From: Hymenolepis diminuta
Taxonomy: Eukaryota; Platyhelminthes; Cestoda; Cyclophyllidea; Hymenolepididae
Reading direction: 5' to 3'
Assembly (NCBI GenBank): GCA_900708905.1
Contig: CAADRB010000024.1
Coordinates: 242,333 to 306,332, forward strand
Length of the DNA: 64,000 nt
The notes under the pieces were generated by a model. That model was not told the DNA's origin. It ran no database searches and saw only the letters and a program-made list of their open reading frames with translations. Below are positions 12,668 to 23,821 of this stretch, in pieces. Numbering within the stretch: position 1 is the stretch's first letter; every line of letters begins with the position of its first letter. The translations under genes and the position numbers were made by a program.

Positions 12668-15365
12668 GCGTTTGAAATGTTCGTGTCTCCTGGATTAAAT
12701 CGCGCAAGCCAATCAAAAGCCGGTCATATGCTAGTGGAGGAAACGTATGTGGGGAGTGACCAATAGAAATCGAGGCGTAGTGTTAGCTCTAGACGAACTT
12801 GCATGAATCATACTCCAAAATACGATGCCTTGAAATGGGGCAATTCAGTAGCAAGTTGTTAGGGGAACATACATGAGTACAAGTATTAATCTACAGCAGA
12901 ACAGTCGATCTAAAGAAATAATTTAATCCTCGTTGTGGCTTCGTGAAAGCCATTATGATTTGCAGAGAACGACAATATTTAACATAGTCGTAATTTTTCG
13001 TTTATTAATTAGTTACTTTGTATAAATTTGTGAGGACAATAGTGTTTTATCAATTAAAAAGGTATACGATCTCTCTAGCTTATACCAACTAACGGCTATG
13101 TAACTCTAAAGATGGGAGTAACGCCACTATCCCATCTTTTAAACTCTACCAACTCGAGCATGCACTTTCTTCTGCAATCGAATATATTGTGAAAAGTAAG
13201 TGAATTAACCAACGATAGCCAACATCTACTGCAATTTTCACAAACTTGCTTTGAAAGTTAAGTTCCAACCAAACGCTCTTGTTAATGTTAAGGTATAAAG
13301 CTTTAAAGAACAAAGAGGTTCAAGTCGCAGATGGAGCTATACAGAAATCTTGGCTCACAGCTTGACCCCTTGGTTTTCTCTTTATTCCTCCAAATAGTAT
13401 CGTTGATACAAACCTTTTGAAACGAACTAAAGACCTAGTTGGGAGAATTCATGTAGCTTAATAAAAATGACATTAATAGCAAATCAAATAATGACATTTG
13501 ATTTGGTTATATCAAGAGACCTATAGCAGCTAACCCAGAGACCCATTAAGCCCCGTAGTTGAAGGATTATGAGTTTGTGTCGTGAAAGGGATAATAGATG
13601 ATGCTGCTAGCGTTTCCCATCCTCTTTCTTTCCAGGGAATTAATTTGAAAGGATCTCCCATTGCTGAGCACTGAGCACAGTCTCAGCCCATATTAACATT
13701 CTTGTCTCCCTAAATGAGTTAGCTATGGATAGGAAGACGATAGCCCAACTAAGCCACGTTATACTACTTCATGTCAATGTATTTTACCGATTGAGAAATG
13801 GTTAAAATTTCATTGCATTTAGATCACCTTCGACCGGTGATTATAGCTAATTACAATTAGACTATGAATTATATGAAATAGTAAACTTGGTGTCTGTGCA
13901 TCCCCTTATTCAATTCACCTCTTATTTAAGCTTTGATAGAAGCCCCTTTCGGGTGAAGTATTTTTGAACGCCCAATGTCGGCTGAATGTGGTATTCAGGT
14001 AGTCAGTACCTGGTCACATGAGATAAGGCAAGTCTGTCCCGCTTTTCTGCTTAAGCATTCGTAATTGGCACAATAGACTACGTCGGCATGTATTCTCTTT
14101 GGAGTCTTCTAGGTATTTGTACATAGTTCCACATACGTTACGGAGAAATGTAGTACACTGAAATCTTTCTGTCATGAAGATCACAAAATCTTATCCTTTT
14201 CTTAAACAGCGCAGTTGGTCAACCCTGTGGAGACTATTCCAGTCCTAACCTTAGCTCTATATTCCTTCTTATCATTACTGGACTAACAAACCTGACCTTA
14301 TCTTTCCTATTGTGTTACTCTATTTCCCTTGAGTTACCGATCACCAATTTTACACTGAAGGATGAACCCCTTCTCACGGAAATATTTTTCTATATTATCC
14401 CTATTCCTCATCAAACTTAACTATCTTGTCCTATNATTATGTCTGTAAGTTCTCACCCTTTTCCTGTTATCCACTGCACTCCAACAAACGCCGTGTGTCC
14501 TCAACCGGCCTACTTTTCATCGATCGGAAAGGACATCGCTTAGTCAGCTTAGTTATCAATCGGTCCTGTCTGCACCGGCCTGTCCTTCCACCACAATCGT
14601 ACCGACCAATCAAAACACGCATACATATCGCTATGCCTGTCCTCACTCAAAGCGTCGATAAAAAAGACCCAATTTCCCTGACACCCACACACGCTACGGC
14701 ATTATCAGTTCAATAAACGCCATACCCGCTGCTCTTCCAAGTCGCTACTTTCCTTTGAGACTTTGTACCGAATTTTGTTCAATACATCTTGTCTAACACA
14801 ATCCTTGGTGTCCTTTTTCTTCATCTGCTGTTATCCCTTAGCCGCTGCAACACAAAGTTCTACTGAGCATCATGAAAAACTGCATGTTTTTCACAATTTT
14901 TCATTTAATAATCACAACCAGTTTGCTCATTTCCTAATTTCCCGATTCTTGTTACCGTTTTTACTGTTCAACCTGTCACTACGACGCCTACGATAATTAA
15001 TAGTGGATGTATGTCAGCGAGCATTGAACCTGTGGCCTGTATCTTCGTGAACTTCTACGATTTCAGCAACGCCACCGAAACGTATAAAATCCAATTTAAA
15101 AATATTCTTTCTAAAATGACGCAATGTACCAATAGGGTATTATAAGTAACTATGTGCACTAGTCTTGGTAATTAGGGCTCAGATAAACATTTCAACTTAA
15201 GTAAACAGTTATAAATCAAAAAATGGCTCTCGATTAGCATTAATTTAAATTGTATCCTTAAATTAAGGCCAATTCAATCATAGTGAAACATTCGTGCAAA
15301 GGCTAAACGGTAATTTCAAAATTATTTATTATTATTTTATTGTTACTATTGTTTTTTGACAGAAT
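12668..15365. other. Intergenic gap between DUF229 gene and innexin 1
   Basis: Divergent promoters should lie at both ends. CCAAT-type pentamers occur near 12700-12710 (AGCCAATCA) and 12760 (GACCAATAG), within about 100 nt of the DUF229 start. The gap holds the repeat at 13065-13425. A CTGAATGTGGTATTCAG segment near 13983 recurs in diverged form near 48312. One ambiguous base lies at 14435. No further gene was recognised. Confidence 0.5.
13065..13425. repeat. Dispersed repeat, copy 2 of pair with 440-800
   Basis: Same family and orientation as 440-800 (see that entry for landmarks). It lies in the gap upstream of innexin 1. No open frame or tRNA-like boxes stand out. Confidence 0.5.
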
Positions 15366-16724
15366 ATGGCAGTTAATTTAGTGGGAGGTTTGCAGGAAAA
15401 TTTTAGCAAACGTCACGGCTCCCAAAATGATCAATTTTCAACTCTGGAAGATTTCAGCGACAGATTAAATCGATTTTATACAACAACTGTCATGTTTATT
15501 CTTGTCGGAGTTACTATAACCAATGTCTACTTCCTAAAAGCGATTTCTTGTAACCTTCCCCATATTCCAACATCACCTGGTTTCACTGGATATGCTGAAT
15601 CTGTATGTTGGGTTCAAGGAACAATCGGTTTCGATAGAAATGATAAGATTCCAGGAAACGAGACGGAATGGAATAAACTTCGAGAAAAATCCGATATGTG
15701 TAAGTTTTAATTAGGAATCTAATTATATCCTCATTTTGTTTGTTGATTTTTTCCAGCATTCTACCAGTGGGTGCCCTTCTGTGTGGCAATTCAAGCGATT
15801 CTTTTCTATGTTCCATACTTAATTTGGCAAGCGTTGTCAATCAATACTCTAGGGGACAACTTCAACCATCTGGTAACAAGAGCTAAAGCTGTAAACATGG
15901 CTAATGACGTAGCTTTGAGGTCAAAACTTCTTCAAACGTGCGCACACCAACTTAATCTTCTCACCCTACAGCATACTGACCGACGCCATTCCAAATGGGC
16001 GGAGTTTCAAAGATCCGTCAACAGACGTGTTCCAGTATTTTTTAATAAACGACTGGGGAATCGGACAGCCATATACTATTTACTAACTAAGTTTCTTTAC
16101 ATTATTAACTGTATTGGGCAAATCTATCTGATTATGTATTTCATCGGACCGAATACTGAAACCAAGAGCAGTTTGATCATCTTCTCAAAGCATTTGTTTA
16201 ACACAACGATAAGTCAGAAAGAATGGGGAGGAAGTGATCTATTTCCTCTCCAAACGCTCTGTCCAATAAGAATTCCTGAATTGGGGAAAAGGGATCAGCT
16301 ATATACTGCGATATGTGCACTCCCTGTAAATATGCTGAATGTCAAGATCTACATGTTCCTCTGGGTTTGGATATTGGCTGTTTTCATGGTTTCCGTCATC
16401 TCAACAATTATCTGGATGGTCCGAATTTTTATCACTCCCTTAAATAAATCATTTCTAATTAATTTTCTGGAGCTGTCCCTCTTCGCAGCAAATTCAATGG
16501 CCAAAAATGGTGAATTGCCAGTGTCGAATCGGTTTCCAGGTGAGAAATTCAGTGACGAAGCTCAAAGATTTTATCACGATGTAGTTGGTCTCGACGGAGC
16601 CTTTTTGATTCGAATGCTGAGGTTAAATGCTGGAGATGTTGTCACCGGTGAGATTCTGGTAGCTTGGTGGGAAATTTCTAAAAACGGCCGCCTAGATTTC
16701 GGTGTGAAGGGAACGCTTGTCTAA
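15366..16724 (+). CDS. Innexin (gap-junction/hemichannel protein) 1
   Basis: Two exons, 15366-15699 and 15757-16724, joined in phase 1 across a 57-nt intron, give 433 residues. Innexins are four-pass plasma-membrane proteins that form invertebrate gap junctions. TM1 is at about 40-57, with extracellular cysteines C62 and C81 in the first loop. The family signature YQWVPF (114-119) opens TM2. TM3 is at about 216-241 and TM4 at about 306-333. The second extracellular loop has C280 and C298, so both loops carry the expected cysteine pair. The second loop also holds an NTT sequon. LRLNAG near the C-terminus is shared with the second innexin in this window. The ATG is preceded 3 nt upstream by a good splice acceptor (TTTTTTGACAG, ending at 15362), so the mRNA start is probably made by a 5' UTR intron or spliced-leader addition. 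No AATAAA lies nearby; ATTAAA occurs near 16811. Confidence 0.96.
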
Positions 16725-17986
16725 TTTATTCAAATTTCCATTAATTGTTTAACATATGTTTGAACTTTATCGTATTTAAAATTGAAGGCTATACAGATGT
16801 GACAAATTACTATTAAAAATATCATGCTACTTTTTTATTGTAGGTAGTATTAATTTTAACCTAATAGTGAATGGAACCAGCAGCATTAAAATATAATTGC
16901 ATTATAATTTTCTTTTCTTGCGTACTTCACTCCATATAGTGAACCTATAGTATAATCTCACTAATATATCTTTTCCTTTTGAGATAAAGACGCATGTGGA
17001 GTAAAAATTAAGTCGATGTGAGGGTAATGATACCCATTCTTCAAGTTTTTGATTGAACGTTAGTTTGCAGCAACTCTGATGAATATTATTGTTAAGTATT
17101 TCTTATAATATTTATTTATTAGCATTTCAGCTTATTTGCTCTCTCGTTAACTCAAGCTCATCCAAACAGTGTCTTTCAATTGGCTGAAAACACAGGTAGC
17201 TTACAAACGCCTTCTTCGTCATTTTTAAATGCGAGTATTCATGCCATATTCTCTGTCTTCTTACTATCTTATTTGAGGTGTCTTCTCTGTTCCACTCCTA
17301 AGCCGTAGCTTCCTCCCAAGAAGTTCTAAATGCCCTAGCAAACGATTATTGTGCCATTTTCAATATTTACCGTTTATCCCGCTGTGAAGATAAGTGTCCC
17401 TGTCTTAAGGTTTGATCATGAAAATTCGAGAAGGTACTATTTTTCCTGAGTCACGCTGTAAACATTCATTAGGGAAATTTTACATTGAATAGAGCTTACC
17501 AAACGCAAAATCTGAAATCCCGAGGTATAGTAATTATGGAGGTAAATTATCGTGTCATAAAATATGGTCCACTGTATAATAGTCTATAACAGTATTTTGC
17601 TTTTGCTTTGCTAAAACATACTATTTTACCAAGTCTAATCGAGTTTGGTTTCCACAGAAATGTTTTTTATTATGTATATTCTACAATAACTTGTGTTAGA
17701 TTGCCAGCACGAGCTTAGTGCTTCATTTTAATTTGATGACACAGACGATAAAGGAGTTTCGAGCTGTTTGAGAAACTGCAGGCGAACGCCGAAGTACAAA
17801 AAGTAAACAAATGAGTTATTGGAGTAAAGCCTACCTCTAAGGTATTTACGTTTTATCATTGAGTTCTGGAATTTGTGGCTATTTTAGAGCCTATTTAGAT
17901 TATAACAAGTTAGAATCTAAACTAACACTTCAATTATTGCGTGTTCTCCTCTTTTTCAATGATACCACTTGGTACCATCTGATATC

Positions 17987-18007
17987 AAATGGTGTCAGAC
18001 ACCATTT
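17987..18007. repeat. Perfect 10-bp inverted repeat
   Basis: AAATGGTGTC, one base, then GACACCATTT form a perfect hairpin-capable palindrome. It is isolated between the two innexin genes; function unknown. Confidence 0.5.
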
Positions 18008-21000
18008 AAGTGAGTTTTAAAGGTATCTGAACTCTGAAATCGTTAAGTTGGGTACATTTTAATTTCTTTTTCGAGTGGTTTGTTTTTAAATGATTTCTTA
18101 GCCACTCTCATTTTCACATAGCTCATGTAAAAGCCATCCATCGGGCATAAAAGTCATTCAATATATTACATTTCTGCGTTTTGATGATGTCCCACTCGTC
18201 AGAGTCTTCCAATCTCCCACGGGTTTTCAAAGAGTTGATGACACCGAGCGTCCATGCAGATTGTTCCCTTTTTCCTCACACCTTTTATTTGTGGTTGGTT
18301 TTCTAGTAAGCGCGAGATAGATTTGTATTAGGATTCTGCATCCAAATCGTACCCTCTTTCTCACCGAACACCTGCTCCACATCCGTACTGAGATGGTTAA
18401 GCCAGCTCTTTGTATAAGAAGCTTTAGATTTTCCATATTTTTAAGCATTATTTAAGAATTCTACTATTTTAACAATTGTATTGATCTTTTGTGCGTACTT
18501 ACTGAGAGTTTGAGGATACGCTTTCGCAATTTTGCGGCAAGGTTTTTCAGAGAAACTTTTCCGCCAGCACTTTAATACCCATTTGTCGTCTGCTGTACAG
18601 GCTTAGCATCATCCGCCGAGCTGCATCCTCAACAGTTTTTGATTTGTTATCATCCACCCGCCTACCTTTTAATAGTTTTTACAAACAAATGCAAGCCCTG
18701 GTTTTTCATTACCCATCTTTTCCATATGACTCTTTGGAAAATGAATCTATTCGCTCGCTGAACTTACTCCTGGGAGCGTACTACGATACTTGATTTGATG
18801 AAACTTTATTCACTTAGAGACCGGTCATTCATTTAACGTCCTAATATCACTTGATGTTATTATTTATAAGTATGTATTGAAATAAGTATGAGCATGAGTC
18901 TGTATTATATCTGACAATAGGAAATCCGCCATTTTAGAAATGATTAATGAACACCGGCATTCTTCTCCAATTGGCCGATCTGGAGAAAGAGGTAACTAAA
19001 AGCCAGCGCACTGGGACATTAAGTAGATAACGAATATTTCGTGAAGGGACAAAGACGTAGGATTCATCAGCAATAAATGGAAATGTAGCTTAAGTATTTC
19101 CCTTTTAACTTCTCCCAACTTTACTTACACAAGATGAGAAAGATAACGCAACAGCTTGAAAATGTGTATCAATGAAGAAAGAGGATTAAACTATTAGGGT
19201 GAAATATACGCCGATTAGTGAGTAACTCATTAGCCTAGTGAAGAGAGCTTATAAGCCGAGATGAAGGATGTTTGACAATTATGACAGTTATTAGGATGCC
19301 TGTTGAAAAATAGTTTTGCAATTTGTATCATAAGTGATACGTGTACATGAACGTTTTCCCTTTTCGAAACACGAAGATGCCATATCATAATATCTGTCGC
19401 CGCTGGCTCCGGCGTTTATCTTAGTTCTAGCAAACATACCAAACCCGAGGTTTTAAGAAGGAAGGAAGGTAAAATAAGTGATATGCAGTCCAGCCACCTG
19501 ATATTAATTTGGAGAACACAGGGGTTGATAATGAAAATTGATTTTATAATTAGAAACACGATGACCAATCAGAAAGGAGATACATTAAAATCAACTGGTG
19601 GTGACAGCCAATTTTTTGAATCCAGTCTCTATATACGATTACGTTTTTGATTTCGATAAATCAGCTTCAAATGATGAGAATTGCATTCCCGTAGAATAGC
19701 TAAGTTATGCGATCGCGCCCCCATCACTACCCTCTCCCTATTACTGATCGTTACCTCTCCGAGTACTTTTCCTTACATGTTGGTAAAAACGAATTACTCT
19801 TTAATACCTCGATTACAATTCATTATGACTCTGGAGTAATTCAAATGTGATTCCCAGGCGTTGAATTTGCGTTCAGTGTCACATTTCACTTTCTAACATT
19901 TATGTCTAGCCATGCTCTGAATCGTCTTCCTTCATGTATTTTCTTAGATGGCATTATGTTTTGTTCCTCTCACATTTAACCGTTCAATTTAATCATGCTA
20001 TTTGTCAGTGACCAAAAGATTTCCAATTTCAGCTTACCCATTTCATTATCTTTCAATTTCATCGTCAAATCCGACGCCACATTAATTTTTTAACATCATA
20101 ATAGTCGAAAATTGTACCCGCGTTTCGGGCATCTATCTGAACATCACAGTAAGGGCCTCCCAGTTATCCGAGTCAAAGTTCAAAGTACAGAAGAAAAGGA
20201 ACTTTGTGATCCTGATATGTGCTGCTATCACGTTTTCAGTGAATGATCGTTGGCTTTTCGCTAAAATTAACCATCTTTTCTTGCAGGAATGCCCATTTTA
20301 TTGTCTTGTGATTGCAGTGCATTACTGTTAGAAGAATATAATGACATTCATTTTCTCCAATATTTCTTCCATTAAAAATAGTTTTTTTCTCCCTTTACCG
20401 GCTGTTAGCACACATTCCTAAGTATGCTCTATTTGTTTAAATCTCTTTCCTTTGAGTTTCACTTTCGTTGAAATATACGCTTGTTCCTTAACGTGTCTTA
20501 TTTATGCTTCTGCTGAAATATCTTGAACTACTGTACTGAACTACCCAGGGGTCTAGCTACTACGTTATGTCAATGAATAAAACAAATCGTTCACTCTACG
20601 ATTTCCGAAGAGTGTAGCCGTAATTTGAAGGATCATTAACGCACGAATAAACATGGAAATTATTGAAATATTAAAGGATGGAAATGGAGTAAGTTTATAC
20701 ATTTTACTGGACAATTTAAAACAATTAGACGGTTCATACAAAGCAAATAGCAACGAAAATCGACGGAAAGGCAGTATCTGGCACGCGACTTCACCATATG
20801 ACAAGTAAAGAATCTACGGATAAGCTGACGCATGAATAAACATGGTCATACAATTGAACAAAGAAAGCCAATTTGGCCCGTTTCACTTAAGCTCGTTAAA
20901 AATGGAAGTAGTGCTCTTGTTTATATAGTAATTGGCTCGAAATTAGAAGTACTCACCCAAGAATTAAATTAATATAGACCAGTTATACTTTCTATCGTGA

Positions 21001-22356
21001 CTTTTTAGTTCTTTATTTAGTCCATTTGAATATAAAATGACTGGGTTATGCTCGAATTCATAAATCAGTTTGAACAGTTAAATATATGGCTTGAAGTGCT
21101 ACAACGGTGAAGAAAGATTGCATAGGAATATGAATTTGTCCTTCCTGAAAAGAAAATATTTCGTTGTTTAGATTTTCAGGAGGTAATAGCACTCGATATA
21201 GATTTCACGAGCGATGCTTTATAAACACCTTGTATTTCACAAACCTGTTCTAATTGATAGCGGAAAAAAGGCATATAATTCAATTAACACAAGTTCGAGG
21301 CTTTCTCAAGAAACTTGATATAACCGAAAAGATGCTGCGTTAAGCTAGCGGGGTCCATCAGCATTCGAGTAGTTCTCTTAGTCCATTTGAATTTGTTCCC
21401 ACGTTTTGATTAATGGGCGTAATTTGCTGTGTTGGAACAAGGTCTAAATTTTAAGATGCAAACCCTGGGTCTTGCAGTGAGTTCCTGACTTCGATGTTCA
21501 GAGACCAGTAATTGAGTGTGGACTCGCACACATTTAACCCTTGACAACGACGATCATGGACGATCATTTTTAAAGTGTAGATAAGGAAGGTACTTTAACG
21601 CAATGAGTCACTCCATCCGTCCATCGAACAGCTTGTGCAAAACACTCGCATATATATCTCCTGACTACCCTTTCATTCCATGCAAATTTAAATACCCTTT
21701 CAAATTCCCTCCATTCTAATTTCAGAGACTTAGTTGTTAATACCTGATTGCTGCCTAAAAAGAGATTCAAACGACCATCTGCAAATATCTAACACCGCTT
21801 AAATCTGAGTTTTCACACATATTCACAGATCTCCAACCATCTTTATAAACCCTATGTTTGAGTGTCACCTAAAAGACCTTCGGTCACCTTAGATATTATC
21901 AATTTGCTCTAAAATCAAACTGGCGTTTAGCCGGTTATAATACAACCCATCCAGGCACAGAATGTCGCCGATTTTAAGTCGAATCACACTAGCTACCCCA
22001 AATTAACCCCCTGGCGATGTGGATATTGTTTACCGCTAAAGCAAGACCCGACAATATAAAAGTTCTCAACCTTAAATGTTAATTCAATTTCGGTCTAATA
22101 AGTATAATTGTACGAAAGATCATTAACCAGTAGGATAAGTTGAAAACCACACGCCAAACACTGACATTAGTTGAGTAAAGTGTTGGCGTTAAATCGACTG
22201 ATGATTTATGTTCGCCATAGTCACACCAAAGGATGACTCATCCACACCTACAGGTATATCCCAGACGGACTGAGATTTTTCACACAATTGGTACAGCAAA
22301 TCGTAATTTGAAACTATTCAAGAAAATAGAGCAAAATTATCTTCGGCAATGGAAAA

Positions 22357-22362
22357 TTTATT
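22357..22362 (-). terminator. Polyadenylation signal of innexin 2
   Basis: AATAAA on the minus strand, about 32 nt after the stop codon at 22396-22394. This implies a very short 3' UTR if it is used. Confidence 0.55.
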
Positions 22363-22393
22363 AATTTGTGATTAAATATGACAAATCGACAAA

Positions 22394-23821
22394 TTAAATA
22401 TAGCTTATAGTTCTTCTAATCTTTCTGTCTAGTGGATCTCCCAGTTCGTTCATCTCGGCAAAGGTTCTCGCTTGAGGGTTCGCAGGCTCAAATTCAACCA
22501 CCTCACTTTCATCTTCAGCACTCTCGATGGCCTTAAACATTCTCCACCAGGTGACCAGGATTTCTCCCGTCACTATGGATCCCGCGTTGAGTCTCAACAT
22601 TCTTATCATAAAGTTCCCGTCACAACCAACGACTTCTGTCAGGAATCTTTCTACCAAAGCACCATCAAGACTCGCAGCCTGACAGGCTCCCGAACACGCC
22701 ATAATACCCAAATCTGCAGCTTCCGAGGTCTGAAAGGGTGATGGAGTTAATAAAGACACGTATAAAAAGGATCTCATGAAGGAATTCCTGTGGGATCTCA
22801 TTAGCAGACGCCATATCCAAGTTAGAGTCGTGCCAACTGAGAGCGTCAGAACGGCCAGGGTCCAAACCCAGAGGAATAAATAGATCTTCTCATTCAGAAC
22901 GTTCAGCGGAAGAGCACAAGTCGCTAAGTGGGACTGAGATCGAATAATCATACTTGGAATTCGAACAGCACACTGCCCAGCATGGGGAAAGAGTCGAGTT
23001 CCATAAACTTGACCACTGAGGAGTTCAGGGAAACCCGTTAAGGCGTTCGGAGCTGAAACATTTTGACCCAATAAGCAGACGGCTAAGAAGACCTGTGCGA
23101 TACAGTTCAGGATATACAAAACTTTCACAAGAAGATAGTAAAGTGCCGAATGATTACACATTCGTTTTTCCACCGTACAAGAACGTCCGCAAGTTCCGTT
23201 TTCCCACAAGCATTGCTGAAATTTTGACCAAGGACTCGTGCTTGTACTAAAATGTTGTCGAGAGAGAAGATAAAGTTGATCGGCGCAGGCTCTAACAAGC
23301 TTTGCTCTGGATAGAGCATCTTCAGTTACCGCGGCAGTCTTCGCTCTAGTTATCAGGTAAATCAGATTATCTCCGAACGAACAATTTGATAGCGTAAGCC
23401 AAATTAAATGAGGTAAGTAGAAAAGAATCGCCTGAGCCAAAAGACAGAAAGGAACCCACTGGTAGAAGGCTAAAAAATTATTACATTATATCTCAAACCT
23501 AGGATCAGAAGGCGGGAGAATCGGGAGGAAAAACTTACAAATATTGACTTCCCTTTGGGATTCAACATTCTCAGAAATATTCTGCCGACTTATGATTCCT
23601 TGACTCCAGCAAACGGAGTCCACAAATTCACCAAAATCACTTTTTAGCACTCCTGGAATGGCACAGGAAATCGGTCGGATGAAGTAGACGTTAGCCATCG
23701 TGATCGTAGCCAGTAAAAGGAGGATTATAGGAGTGTATATGCTATTCAGCCGGTCACTGAAATCCTCCAAAATTACCATTGAATCTGCCCTGGATCCTCT
23801 GCCTTGCTGAAAGTCGATCAT
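22394..23821 (-). CDS. Innexin (gap-junction/hemichannel protein) 2
   Basis: Two exons on the minus strand, 23821-23539 and 23469-22394, joined in phase 1 across a 69-nt intron, give 452 residues. The intron sits at the same codon and phase as in innexin 1, just before SFYQWVPF. The shared N-terminal text LEDFSDRLN, TM1 at about 30-48, first-loop cysteines C53 and C71, the second-loop pattern CAVRIP...CALPLN, and a KIYLFLWVW TM4 start all fit the family. Two NxS/T sequons lie in extracellular stretches (NIS at 81; NVS in the second loop). A C-terminal tail longer than that of innexin 1 is acidic, then basic. The two genes point at each other and look like old paralogues arranged by inverted duplication; by eye their similarity is well below that of a recent copy. 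The ATG at 23821 is directly preceded by CCGAG, which could be a splice acceptor. Confidence 0.96.

Larger units (their letters stand above)
16725..22393. other. Intergenic gap between two convergent innexin genes
   Basis: About 5.7 kb with no recognisable coding exon on either strand. A short perfect inverted repeat lies at 17987-18007. A minus-strand open frame near 18227-18448 has no family match that I can recall and no splice context. A segment near 21470-21530 (GACTTCGATG...CAGTAATTGAG) resembles the 48160-48210 stretch, suggesting another shared repeat. Confidence 0.5.
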
